Source: ZC4RG29 sp035304385 (GTDB lineage: Bacteria > Bacteroidota > Bacteroidia > Cytophagales > Cyclobacteriaceae). Taken from it: a DNA stretch of 64,000 bases. The notes below the pieces were generated by a model. It saw nothing but the letters and a program-made list of their open reading frames with translations, was not told the origin of the DNA and made no database searches. Of this stretch, positions 17,391-25,527 are shown in pieces (the first letter of the stretch is position 1; every line of letters begins with the position of its first letter). A program made the translations under genes and the position numbers. The stretch lies in the NCBI GenBank assembly GCA_035304385.1, contig DATGQD010000045.1, forward strand, positions 15,716-79,715, given 5' to 3'.

Positions 17391-18457
17391 TGCTGTGACG
17401 AGCCGCTGCCGGATTTCCGGTCCATGACCTCTTTATTGCGCGGCAATTTAAAACTAAACACGGAACCCTCGCCGGGAGCGCTGACCACCGAGGGTCGCGT
17501 ATGATGTCCCTCCAGGATGTGCTTTACGATCGCCAGCCCCAGGCCCGTCCCCCCTTTGCTTCGGCTGCGGCTTTTGTCGACCCGGTAAAAGCGTTCGAAT
17601 ATCCGGTGGACGTGCTCCGGAGGAATTCCTTCGCCCGTATCAATAACCGACACCTTAACGCGCTTCTTCCCCACGTCGAGTTCGACCACAACTTCACTGT
17701 GATCATAAGAATGGTTCACGGCGTTCGATACCAGGTTACTCATCACCTGGCTGATCCGTAGCGGGTCGGCGAACGCCATTACCGGTCGCTCACCGGAGAT
17801 CTTGAGTTTGATGTGTCGTTTGGAGGCTTTCGTCTCAAATTGCTCCAGCACTTCTTCGGTGAGCTTGAAGAGGTCGATCGAATCGAAGTGCATTTTTACC
17901 TGGCCCGTCTCGATTTGCGAAAGGGTGAGCAGATCCTCGACAAGTGCATCGAGGCCGTCCAGGCTACGCGCTGCTTTCTTTAAAAATTTGGTCCTGACCG
18001 TCTTGTCGTCCACGGCACCATCCAGCAGCGTGTGCACGAAACCTTGCGCGGCGAAGATGGGCGTCTTCAGTTCGTGCGACACGTCCGCAATAAACTCTTT
18101 GCGAAATGCTTCCAGCTTTCTCAATTCGTCTATCTCTTCTTGTTTGCTTTCGGCGAATGAAAGGATGTCATCATGGATGGCCCGGAGCCGATGCAGCGGC
18201 GCAGACTGGTTTTCATTCAACTCTGACGCTTCCCTACCCCGCAACTTGTTTATCAACGCATGAATCTTGTGGATCTCACGGAACACGAGCACCTCGATCA
18301 GGAAGAAGAGGAGCAGATAAGATACCGCAAAACTGATGGCGAAGGCGGCTGCGAGCATAACCGCGGTTGTGCTGCGGAAGAAGGCCAGTCCGATCGTGGT
18401 GACGGAGGCGATGCAAAGCGCCAGCAGCAGGGACAATACCCGAGAGCTGTACTGCAT
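17387..18457 (-). CDS. phoR: PhoR-type sensor histidine kinase
   Basis: A 356-residue membrane kinase. Two N-terminal transmembrane segments (about 8-25 and 30-55) lie close together with almost no periplasmic loop. The phosphoacceptor is H128 in DVSHELKTPIFAA. The N box VSNLVSNAVNHS and the GEGIPPEH and GGTGLGLAIVKH boxes follow. The preceding gene encodes a PhoB-type regulator, so phosphate sensing is likely, but the gene name rests on similarity and order. Confidence 0.85.
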   Translation of the reverse strand: MQYSSRVLSLLLALCIASVTTIGLAFFRSTTAVMLAAAFAISFAVSYLLLFFLIEVLVFREIHKIHALINKLRGREASELNENQSAPLHRLRAIHDDILSFAESKQEEIDELRKLEAFRKEFIADVSHELKTPIFAAQGFVHTLLDGAVDDKTVRTKFLKKAARSLDGLDALVEDLLTLSQIETGQVKMHFDSIDLFKLTEEVLEQFETKASKRHIKLKISGERPVMAFADPLRISQVMSNLVSNAVNHSYDHSEVVVELDVGKKRVKVSVIDTGEGIPPEHVHRIFERFYRVDKSRSRSKGGTGLGLAIVKHILEGHHTRPSVVSAPGEGSVFSFKLPRNKEVMDRKSGSGSSQH

Positions 18458-18460
18458 GCC

Positions 18461-19144
18461 TTATTCTCTGCTGAATTTGTAGCCGACGCCCTTCACCGTA
18501 GTGATGTAGTCATCCCCGATCTTTTCACGCACCTTGCGTATGTGTACGTCGACTGTGCGGGCGAGCACATATACATCGGAGCCCCAGATATTATGTAATA
18601 GCTCTTCGCGATTGAACACCTTGTTAGGATTCTGTGCGAGAAAAAATAGCAGTTCAAATTCCTTTTTCGGAAGCGAGGTCTCCCTGCCGTTTACTTTCAC
18701 GATGTAACTTGAACGATCGATGACCAGATCGCCGGCCGCAATTACATCAGCGCTCTTCTTGTGATTCCTCCGGAACAGGGCTTGTATCCGGCTGATGAGG
18801 GCGCGGGGTTTTATGGGTTTGGTGATGTAGTCGTCAGCGCCAACTTCGAAGGCCGCAACTTCGGAGTATTCTTCCGCCCTTGCCGTAAGAAAAATAATGA
18901 ATGTCTTCTGCAACTCCGGATTGTCGCGAAGTCGACGGCACGTTTCCACGCCATCCATTTTGGGCATCATAATGTCGAGCAGGACTACATCGGGCAGGAA
19001 CTTCTTCGCGACCTCCAGCGCCTGTTCGCCGTCGCTCGCCGTCTTCACTTCAAAGCCGGTCTTTTGAAGATTGTACCTCAGGAGTTCCCGAATGGACTCC
19101 TCGTCATCTACCACGAGAATTTTTTGCGATTGCTTACTACCCAT
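18461..19144 (-). CDS. phoB: PhoB-type OmpR-family response regulator
   Basis: A 227-residue regulator: receiver domain with phosphoacceptor D57 in VVLLDIMMPKMDG and the K of YITKPIKP, then an OmpR-type winged helix (about 130-227) with RTVDVHIRKVREKIG and VKGVGYKF. It starts the phoB-phoR-rluA operon. A TACTTTTG -7 element lies at 19161-19168. Confidence 0.9.
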   Translation of the reverse strand: MGSKQSQKILVVDDEESIRELLRYNLQKTGFEVKTASDGEQALEVAKKFLPDVVLLDIMMPKMDGVETCRRLRDNPELQKTFIIFLTARAEEYSEVAAFEVGADDYITKPIKPRALISRIQALFRRNHKKSADVIAAGDLVIDRSSYIVKVNGRETSLPKKEFELLFFLAQNPNKVFNREELLHNIWGSDVYVLARTVDVHIRKVREKIGDDYITTVKGVGYKFSRE

Positions 19145-19160
19145 GGTTGCATCACTGCCT

Positions 19161-19168
19161 CAAAAGTA
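19161..19168 (-). promoter_or_regulatory. -7 promoter element before phoB
   Basis: TACTTTTG on the reverse strand, 17 nt upstream of the ATG, matches TAnnTTTG. No TTG is seen at the usual distance, so this may be an activator-dependent promoter or a chance match. Confidence 0.4.
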
Positions 19169-19231
19169 TAGAGAAAAAGGTGAATTAAAAATGAAGCATG
19201 GGTTGTTAACAATTCCTTAATAAACAAGTTG

Positions 19232-20278
19232 TTACAGAAACGGATAATGTTCCTTCAGGAAGGCGATGTAGGCCTTCAGGTCACCGCCGAACTGTTCCTG
19301 CCAAATGCGGTTCAATTCATCCTGCCCGGATTGATAATGAATAAACGCCATGAAGTAGGCGTTGTTGGGAAGCTGATCGCGAAAGCGGCGTGCCGGTTTC
19401 CTACCGGAATACAATGTGAGCGTATCCATCGTGTGTACGATGCGGCGGATCATTCCCTCCTTCAGGCGTTGTTTGGTGCTGACCGGTTCAGGTTCTATCG
19501 CAGTATACAGGCTGTCGAGGTATCGGGTTCCGCGGAGCACATGATCGACGAAAGTCACATAGTCCCTGTCGTCATGGATGTAGTTGATATAGGCCTCGCT
19601 GTCGGGTCCGAATCGCGAGACCAGGAACAACTCGGCGCCGCGGTCGCCGATAAAGGAGGCGAGGTTTTCGTTGAAGTCGACACTGTCCTTAACAAAAATA
19701 GTGGCATGCACCATCTCGTGGATAATGAGGCTGGCGAGGTCACCGACGTCGCGTTCCAGCATCTTACTGAGGATGGGGTCGGTGAACCATCCCAGCGTTG
19801 ACCATCCGCCGGGGTTGCGTACGTTCACATCCCATCCTTTTGCGACAAGCTTTTCGGCCTGGCGTTGCGCACTCTTTTCGTCGAAAAATCCTTTATAGGG
19901 AACAGCACCCAGGATGGGGAACTTCCAGTAGTAAGGTTGCAGGCGAAACCGTTCACTGGCCGTGACCACCCACATGACCTCCTCACCTTTCTGGTCGTAC
20001 AACGTTCTGTAGTTACGTGTGTCGCGCAGGCCGAGCGAGTCGATGGCGAAGGCGCGGACTTCGTCGATCAGCCGGAGTTTTTGTTTGAGGGTGTCGGGAT
20101 AATTCGGGTCGGCGAGATATTCTTCCACAGGGCGGGCCTGCCAGACGATGGTCAGCTGACCGCGGGCCTGACTGATGCCATAAACAATGAGGTCGAAGTA
20201 CCTGACGGCCAGGATGGCCGCAAGGATCAGGATGACGAGAAGAATTCGTCGCAGCAGCCGTCGCTTCCCCGTATGCAT
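19232..20278 (-). CDS. COG4324-type putative aminopeptidase (PF10023)
   Basis: A 348-residue protein with one N-terminal transmembrane anchor (about 10-28) and a large extracytoplasmic domain. It contains the zinc-peptidase motif HEMVHATIF and, about 15 residues later, FNENLASFIGDRG, which supplies the next metal-ligand glutamate. The PGGWSTLGWFTDPILS stretch is typical of the PF10023 family. Activity has been assumed rather than shown for most members. It is likely periplasmic-facing. The gene is separate from phoB (87 nt gap). Confidence 0.82.
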   Translation of the reverse strand: MHTGKRRLLRRILLVILILAAILAVRYFDLIVYGISQARGQLTIVWQARPVEEYLADPNYPDTLKQKLRLIDEVRAFAIDSLGLRDTRNYRTLYDQKGEEVMWVVTASERFRLQPYYWKFPILGAVPYKGFFDEKSAQRQAEKLVAKGWDVNVRNPGGWSTLGWFTDPILSKMLERDVGDLASLIIHEMVHATIFVKDSVDFNENLASFIGDRGAELFLVSRFGPDSEAYINYIHDDRDYVTFVDHVLRGTRYLDSLYTAIEPEPVSTKQRLKEGMIRRIVHTMDTLTLYSGRKPARRFRDQLPNNAYFMAFIHYQSGQDELNRIWQEQFGGDLKAYIAFLKEHYPFL

Positions 20279-20455
20279 AGTTGGTAAAATACCCCGTGTA
20301 CGCGAATTCTCCTACGCGAACCCACAGGAATTTGTACTGACAACTACTGTCACGATCGGGCCGGCCCATTTTTATATTGAAACGCGTTGCCGTAATTTGT
20401 GCCTATCATCACTGGGTGAAATCAAGACCTTAAACAACCCTAATTAACCCTATTT

Positions 20456-21490
20456 ATGAGCGACGCGAAAGAAAAACTGAAAGCCCTGCAGCTAACCATC
20501 GATAAACTGGAAAAGACCTATGGAAAGGGTACGGTAATGAAATTGAGCGATGAGCGGGTAGTCGATATTCCATCGATTTCCACGGGGTCGCTCGGATTGG
20601 ATCTTGCCCTGGGCATAGGTGGGGTTCCCCGCGGCAGGGTGACCGAGATATACGGTCCCGAGTCGTCGGGTAAGACCACGCTCACCCTGCACTGCATTGC
20701 GGAAGCGCAAAAGAAGGGTGGCATTGCGGCATTTATTGACGCCGAGCACGCCTTCGACAAGAGTTATGCGGAAAAGCTGGGCATCGACACTGAAAATCTG
20801 CTGATTTCGCAGCCCGACAACGGCGAGCAGGCCCTTGAAATCGCCGATCACCTGATCCGCTCGGGAGCGATAGATATTATTGTAATCGACTCGGTTGCGG
20901 CGTTGGTTCCCAAGGGAGAACTGGAAGGCGAGATGGGCGAAAGCAAGATGGGGCTTCAGGCCCGGCTCATGTCGCAAGCCCTTCGCAAGCTGACCGGCAC
21001 GATCAGCAAGACAGGCTGTGCCTGCATTTTCATCAATCAATTGCGTGAAAAGATCGGCGTGATGTTCGGTAACCCGGAAACGACTACCGGTGGTAACGCG
21101 CTCAAGTTTTACTCCTCGGTGCGGCTGGACATCCGCAGGATTGGACAGATCAAGGAAGCTGCCGACGACATTACGGGTAACCGAGTGAAGGTGAAGGTCG
21201 TCAAGAATAAAGTAGCGCCTCCGTTCAAGGTCGTCGAATTCGACATCATGTACGGACGCGGCATTTCAAAGGCGGGCGAAATCCTCGACCTGGGCGTCGA
21301 GCTGAGCATCATACAGAAGTCGGGATCCTGGTTCTCCTACGAAGGCAACAAACTCGGCCAGGGCCGTGACGCCGTGAAGCAGCTGATTGAAGACAACCCT
21401 GAGTTAATGGAAGAGCTGGAGCGCCGCATCAAGGAAAAGGTGACTCCGGCGGTGGATAATAAGAAGGTGTTAGAGGAGAGCGAAGCCTGA
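20456..21490 (+). CDS. recA: Recombinase RecA
   Basis: A 344-residue RecA with the Walker A motif GPESSGKTTLTLH near residue 65, the conserved FIDAEHAFDKSYA, the L2 loop region NPETTTGGNALKFYSSVRLD and the acidic C-terminus. It forms filaments on single-stranded DNA for repair and recombination. The upstream region shows no obvious LexA-type palindrome. The gene is convergent with an ABC permease, with a hexamer-repeat element between them. Confidence 0.98.
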   Translation: MSDAKEKLKALQLTIDKLEKTYGKGTVMKLSDERVVDIPSISTGSLGLDLALGIGGVPRGRVTEIYGPESSGKTTLTLHCIAEAQKKGGIAAFIDAEHAFDKSYAEKLGIDTENLLISQPDNGEQALEIADHLIRSGAIDIIVIDSVAALVPKGELEGEMGESKMGLQARLMSQALRKLTGTISKTGCACIFINQLREKIGVMFGNPETTTGGNALKFYSSVRLDIRRIGQIKEAADDITGNRVKVKVVKNKVAPPFKVVEFDIMYGRGISKAGEILDLGVELSIIQKSGSWFSYEGNKLGQGRDAVKQLIEDNPELMEELERRIKEKVTPAVDNKKVLEESEA

Positions 21491-21508
21491 GGGGGTATTT
21501 GTGAAGAC

Positions 21509-21580
21509 GCAGATGCAAGGGGGTCTCAAGAACCACTGTGCGTAACGATCACAGCTGCGACTGCGACTGCATCTGCATCT
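21509..21580. repeat. CTGCAT-family repeat between recA and the ABC permease gene
   Basis: GCAGATGCA (21509-21517) is inverted relative to TGCATCTGC (21568-21576), so the region can fold into a 9-bp stem with a 50-nt loop. The right arm belongs to a short tandem tract (CTGCGA, CTGCGA, CTGCAT, CTGCAT). It belongs to the same family as the tracts near 3983 and 27622. Confidence 0.7.
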
Positions 21581-21581
21581 A

Positions 21582-22844
21582 TTAAGACCGCAGGGCTTCC
21601 ACAGGATCCATCCGGGCGGCCATAAGGGCGGGAACAAAACCCGAGGCGATCCCTATTGTCGACGCTACGCCAAGGCCCAGCACAATGTTGTTAATAGTAA
21701 GGGCCACCTCCAGGCTTCCCAGCGGGATAAAGGTGATCAGGTATACCATAAAAAGTCCGGCCAGCCCACCGATAAGGCTGAGGAAGATGGCCTCGAACAG
21801 AAATTGGAACAGGATAAAGTAGTTCTTGGCACCAAGCGATTTCTGAAGGCCAATGATGCTCGTCCGCTCTTTGACGGACACGAACATAATATTGGCGATG
21901 CCGAACCCACCGACGAGGATGGAAAACCCTCCGATAATCCAGCCGGCGATGCTCACCACGTCGAAGAGGCTGCCGATAACGTTTAACAACGCTTCGGGTC
22001 GGTTAAGGGCAAAGTTATCCGGAGCCTTTGGCGTCAGCCCCCGCCGCACCCGTAGCAGCCCGCGGATTTCGTTCTCCAGCTCGACGAGGCCGATGTCGTA
22101 TTCACGTCCCTTTACCCCGATACGTGAACTGATCTCCCAGCGTCGACCCGTACCGGTCAGGAACAGCTTTCGGAAAGACTGATAAGGAACGATGACGGTA
22201 TAGTCGTTACTCGGCGTGCCCAGAAACGACTGACCTTCACGCTCGACTACGCCTACCACGCGGTATTTCAGGTTTCGGATCTTGACTTCGCCACCGATGG
22301 GGTCCTGATTGTTGGGGAAGAGCGTCTGGGCCACCTCGTATCCCAGTACCGCCACGTTCCGTCCGGCCTCGATCTCATCACCGGTAAAGAAGCGGCCCTG
22401 GCCGATGTTCATTTCGAATATTTCATCATACCCCTCGGAGCCACCCGCCAGGTCGATATCGCCAATACTGTTGTTGCCCCGCTTGACGATGATGTCGCCC
22501 CTCCGGGCAAAGATGGCCATGGAGCTCTGGTGCTTCAGGTTCGCCGACAGAAACCGATAGTCGCTGTAGGAAGTATTGGGGCGCCCCAGGAAATCCCACC
22601 ACTTGTACTCCTCACCCGCCTCCGGCAGAAAAGGCCACTTTTCTACGTAAATGACGCCGGTGCCAAGAAAATCGAGGCTGTCCTTGATGTTTTTCTCCAG
22701 GGAATCCACCAGGGTGAGCACCGCGATGATGGCAAAGATGCCGATGGTGACCCCCAACAGCGAAAGTATGGTGCGTAAAAGATTGGCCCGGAGCGCCTTC
22801 CAGGCAAACCGAAAGCTTTCAAGAATTTGGAGGACGGTCTTCAT
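21582..22844 (-). CDS. MacB/FtsX-type ABC transporter permease
   Basis: A 420-residue permease starting at MKTVLQILESF; the ATG at 22844 has an AGGA site upstream. It has an N-terminal transmembrane helix (RTILSLLGVTIGIFAIIAVL), a large periplasmic MacB-type core domain (about 60-270), and three C-terminal helices of the FtsX domain with the typical GFGIANIMFVSVKERTSIIG motif. Such permeases pair with an ATPase to move lipoproteins, peptides or envelope stress signals. No ATPase gene is adjacent, so the partner is encoded elsewhere. Confidence 0.9.
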   Translation of the reverse strand: MKTVLQILESFRFAWKALRANLLRTILSLLGVTIGIFAIIAVLTLVDSLEKNIKDSLDFLGTGVIYVEKWPFLPEAGEEYKWWDFLGRPNTSYSDYRFLSANLKHQSSMAIFARRGDIIVKRGNNSIGDIDLAGGSEGYDEIFEMNIGQGRFFTGDEIEAGRNVAVLGYEVAQTLFPNNQDPIGGEVKIRNLKYRVVGVVEREGQSFLGTPSNDYTVIVPYQSFRKLFLTGTGRRWEISSRIGVKGREYDIGLVELENEIRGLLRVRRGLTPKAPDNFALNRPEALLNVIGSLFDVVSIAGWIIGGFSILVGGFGIANIMFVSVKERTSIIGLQKSLGAKNYFILFQFLFEAIFLSLIGGLAGLFMVYLITFIPLGSLEVALTINNIVLGLGVASTIGIASGFVPALMAARMDPVEALRS

Positions 22845-22983
22845 CTGTATTCCTGTCCGGGTAGTGCGCTTTATGGGTCGGCGACAGGTGGGTGAAATTA
22901 CGGGCATTTAGCGGTAAATGCCCGTTTTTCTTCTAACGGGAAAAACATCCCCCTGTTTTCCCCGCAAATCACGAATATTCGGT

Positions 22984-22991
22984 TATTTTTG
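22984..22991 (+). promoter_or_regulatory. -7 promoter element before queA
   Basis: TATTTTTG matches TAnnTTTG, 50 nt upstream of the queA ATG. A TTG element at the standard distance is not evident. Confidence 0.4.
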
Positions 22992-23040
22992 CAACCTTAT
23001 TTGAGAAATTAGCCATCCCCCGGCTTATTTTGCCGTCCTT

Positions 23041-24087
23041 ATGAAGCTATCCGAATTCAAGTTCGAACTCCCCAACAACCTGATCGCCCTGGAACCCGCT
23101 ACGAATCGCGACGAGTCAAGGCTGATGGTCGTGCACCGGGATACCGGCGAAATCGAGCACCGGGTATTCAAAGACCTGGTCGATTATTTCGAAGAGGGCG
23201 ATATCCTGGTTGGAAACGATACGATGGTTTTTCCCGCCCGGCTGTACGGCCGCAAGGAAAAAACCGGCGCTAAGATCGAAGTCTTTCTGTTGCGCGAGCT
23301 AAACCCGGAGATGCACCTTTGGGATGTGCTCGTTGACCCGGCCCGTAAGATACGTGTCGGCAACAAGCTGTATTTCGGCAACGGCGACCTGGTTGCGGAA
23401 GTCATTGACAACACGACCTCACGCGGGCGAACCATCCGCTTCCTTTTTGATGGCGATTCTGAAGCCTTCGACAAAGTTGTGGAAACCCTTGGCGAAACCC
23501 CGCTGCCCAAGTATATCAAGCGCAAAGTGAAGCCGGAAGACAAGGAACGGTTTCAAACGATCTATGCACGCCACAAGGGCGCCGTCTCAGCGCCTACCGC
23601 AGGCATGCACTTCACGAAGCAGCTGCTCAAGCGCCTCCAGATCAATGGCGTGGAAATGGTTTTCATAACCCTGCACATCGGCTTGGGCACTTTCCGGCAG
23701 GTCGACGTTGAAGACCTGACGAAACATAAAATGGACTCCGAGAATTTTGTCGTCGGACCTGAGGCCGTAGCCGCCGTCAACAAGGCGCTGGAGAACAAGA
23801 AGCGCGTCTGCGCCGTGGGTACCACTTCCATGCGCGCCCTGGAGTCCGCCGTATCGGCTAATAACCGCCTCAAGGTGAAGTCGGGCTGGACAGACAAGTT
23901 CATCTTCCCTCCGTACGAATTCAAGATCTGCAACGCTATGGTCACCAACTTCCACATGCCGGAGTCCACACTCCTCATGATGGCATGCGCCTTTGGCGGC
24001 TATGAGTTGATCATGGAAGCTTATAAAATCGCCAAAAAGGAAAAGTACAGGTTCCTTACCTATGGCGACGCGATGCTCATACTGTAG
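23041..24087 (+). CDS. queA: S-adenosylmethionine:tRNA ribosyltransferase-isomerase
   Basis: A 348-residue QueA. Typical segments are FELPNNLIALEP at the start, NDTMVFPARL, APTAGMHFT, HIGLGTFRQV and NFHMPESTLLMMACAFGG. The enzyme moves ribose from S-adenosylmethionine to preQ1 at the tRNA wobble position to form epoxyqueuosine. Full length. It stands alone between a divergent ABC permease and a repeat-rich gap. Confidence 0.97.
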   Translation: MKLSEFKFELPNNLIALEPATNRDESRLMVVHRDTGEIEHRVFKDLVDYFEEGDILVGNDTMVFPARLYGRKEKTGAKIEVFLLRELNPEMHLWDVLVDPARKIRVGNKLYFGNGDLVAEVIDNTTSRGRTIRFLFDGDSEAFDKVVETLGETPLPKYIKRKVKPEDKERFQTIYARHKGAVSAPTAGMHFTKQLLKRLQINGVEMVFITLHIGLGTFRQVDVEDLTKHKMDSENFVVGPEAVAAVNKALENKKRVCAVGTTSMRALESAVSANNRLKVKSGWTDKFIFPPYEFKICNAMVTNFHMPESTLLMMACAFGGYELIMEAYKIAKKEKYRFLTYGDAMLIL

Positions 24088-24154
24088 AAAGATTGAAGGG
24101 TTGAAGATTGAAGGTTGAATAACCCGCCTGCCCGGTTAGTGTTTGTAAAACGTT

Positions 24155-24344
24155 GACACGTCATTGGGCAGTCGGGCAGGCTGAATAGAATAGTGTAACC
24201 GGTGCGATGTTGTTCCTGGTTGTCGCGGATCACGCAAACGCCATCTGTGGCTGGTACCCGGTAGGGACGCACGGCGTGCGTCCATCAACGACTCCGACCC
24301 GTTGCCGAGATCTCGACGCGTCATTGGGCAGTCGGGCAGGTTGA
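24155..24344. repeat. Direct repeats flanking a REP-like palindrome
   Basis: A 30-bp unit containing CGTCATTGGGCAGTCGGG occurs at 24155-24184 and again at 24315-24344 with two mismatches, exactly 160 nt apart. Between them, GGACGCAC and GTGCGTCC (24265-24272 and 24276-24283) form a perfect palindrome around GGC. GCCTGCCCG at 24126-24134 is also inverted relative to the first repeat. The block fills most of the 279-nt gap between queA and ispD and contains no credible gene. Confidence 0.7.
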
Positions 24345-24366
24345 CGAATTGAAATAAGTCTTTGCA

Positions 24367-25041
24367 TTGAATGAAGAATATGCACTGGTCGTAGCGGGTG
24401 GCAAAGGCACCCGGATCAACAGCGAGGTGCCCAAGCAATTCCTTGAGGTGAACGGCGTCCCCGTTCTGATGCACACCATTAACGCCTTCCTGAGTTATTC
24501 ACCCTCAATCAACATCATTCTCGTGCTCCCGGAGAACGACATGCCTCGATGGGAATCGCTTTGTGAGGCACATCGCTTTACCGAAAATGTAACCCTACAA
24601 TCCGGTGGCGCATCGCGCTTCCAATCTGTAAAACGGGGACTCGAACGCATCGCCGGCGACGGACTCGTTGCCGTGCACGATGGCGTACGCCCCCTGGTAC
24701 GTAAAGAACTTATCGCCGACACGTTTGCTCGTGCCGCCGCCGAAGGCACCGGGGTAGCAGCGGTAAGGCCGAAAGAATCCATGCGGGAAGATATCGGTGA
24801 CACCACGAGGGCACTTGACCGCTCCCGGTATTGGATGGTACAAACGCCGCAGACCTTCCGCATCTCCCTGTTACGTGAGGCCTATCAGCTGCCGGAAGAT
24901 CCGACCCTTACCGACGACGCAAGCGTAGTCGAACGGTATGGCTACGCGATATCGCTCGTGGAAGGGTATTATGACAATATAAAGATCACAACGGCAGAGG
25001 ACCTTGCAGTGGTCGAGGCGTTGTTAAGAAAAAAAAGCTGA
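24367..25041 (+). CDS. ispD: 2-C-methyl-D-erythritol 4-phosphate cytidylyltransferase
   Basis: A 224-residue IspD with the nucleotide-binding signature ALVVAGGKGTRINSEVPKQF, the DGVRPLV motif and the C-terminal DDASVVERYG and NIKITTAEDL segments. It makes CDP-methylerythritol in the non-mevalonate isoprenoid pathway; dxr in the same window serves the preceding step. The start is a TTG at 24367, since the nearby ATG at 24371 is out of frame. The last codons lie over a terminator for the opposite strand. Confidence 0.95.
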   Translation: MNEEYALVVAGGKGTRINSEVPKQFLEVNGVPVLMHTINAFLSYSPSINIILVLPENDMPRWESLCEAHRFTENVTLQSGGASRFQSVKRGLERIAGDGLVAVHDGVRPLVRKELIADTFARAAAEGTGVAAVRPKESMREDIGDTTRALDRSRYWMVQTPQTFRISLLREAYQLPEDPTLTDDASVVERYGYAISLVEGYYDNIKITTAEDLAVVEALLRKKS

Positions 25042-25057
25042 TCCATCGGCCAGCTTT
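25028..25057 (-). terminator. Terminator of the DUF2795 gene, overlapping the ispD 3' end
   Basis: On the reverse strand AAAGCTG pairs with CAGCTTT (25051-25057 and 25034-25040) across a 10-nt loop, followed by a T-run formed from the A-tract that encodes the last lysines of IspD. It lies 30 nt past the DUF2795 stop codon. Confidence 0.6.
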
Positions 25058-25087
25058 CGTCAGTCTTTCTGCCTGTCGCAGGCGGTA

Positions 25088-25309
25088 CTAGTATTCGTCT
25101 TCGTTGAAAAAGAAATCTTCCTTGGTAGGATAGTCCGGCCAGATTTCTTCGATGCTCTCGTACGGCTGGCCGTCATCCTCCAGCTCCTGGAGATTCTCCA
25201 CGACTTCAAGTGGCGCTCCTGACCGGATCGAATAATCGATCAGTTCGTCCTTAGTGGCTGGCCAGGGTGCGTCTTCCAAATACGAAGCAAGTTCGAGTGT
25301 CCAGTACAT
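25088..25309 (-). CDS. DUF2795 family small acidic protein
   Basis: A 73-residue acidic protein of the DUF2795 family. The fold region LELASYLEDAPWPATKDELIDYSIRSGA and the following LEELEDD-like stretch are typical for Bacteroidota members. No signal or membrane segment. Function unknown; cytoplasmic. It has its own promoter-like sequence and a terminator. Confidence 0.88.
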   Translation of the reverse strand: MYWTLELASYLEDAPWPATKDELIDYSIRSGAPLEVVENLQELEDDGQPYESIEEIWPDYPTKEDFFFNEDEY

Positions 25310-25334
25310 GTTTCTGTTACCCCCTAATTTTCCG

Positions 25335-25368
25335 CAAAAATAAAATATAATTCCTCAAAACAAACAAA
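25335..25368 (-). promoter_or_regulatory. Promoter candidate for the DUF2795 gene
   Basis: TATTTTTG (25335-25342, reverse strand) fits the -7 consensus. Two TTTG copies (25361-25364 and 25365-25368) lie 18 and 22 nt further upstream, around the expected -33 position. The -7 element is 26 nt upstream of the ATG. Confidence 0.5.
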
Positions 25369-25389
25369 CGTAATCCTTTCCTTCCGGTT

Positions 25390-25420
25390 ACCCCCAAGGG
25401 GGTGTAAAAAGCCCCTTTTT
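25390..25420 (+). terminator. GC-rich hairpin between divergent DUF2795 and ettA
   Basis: AAGGGG (25396-25401) can pair with CCCCTT (25412-25417), followed by TTT, which looks like a rightward terminator. The same bases also form ACCCCC/GGGGGT (25390-25403) and AAAAAG/CTTTTT (25106 omitted; 25406-25420) hairpins, which exclude each other. It may stop readthrough from ispD before ettA. Confidence 0.4.
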
Positions 25421-25440
25421 GAGGCGGACCCGACAAAGAA

Positions 25441-25472
25441 TTGACAACGGATGTAAGGGCAAACTTATTTTG
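25441..25472 (+). promoter_or_regulatory. Promoter candidate for ettA
   Basis: TTG (25441-25443) is followed after 22 nt by TATTTTG (25466-25472), one base short of the TAnnTTTG form. It lies 56 nt upstream of the chosen ettA start. Confidence 0.4.
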
Positions 25473-25527
25473 CCATATTTGCGCCAAAACGAACCGGAAG
25501 TATCAGGAAAAGGTTCAATTGACGACA

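Noticed and set aside
20279..20455. LexA-type SOS box before recA
   Set aside because: No clear palindrome of a known SOS type was visible in the 177-nt region, and the LexA motif of this lineage is not known to me.
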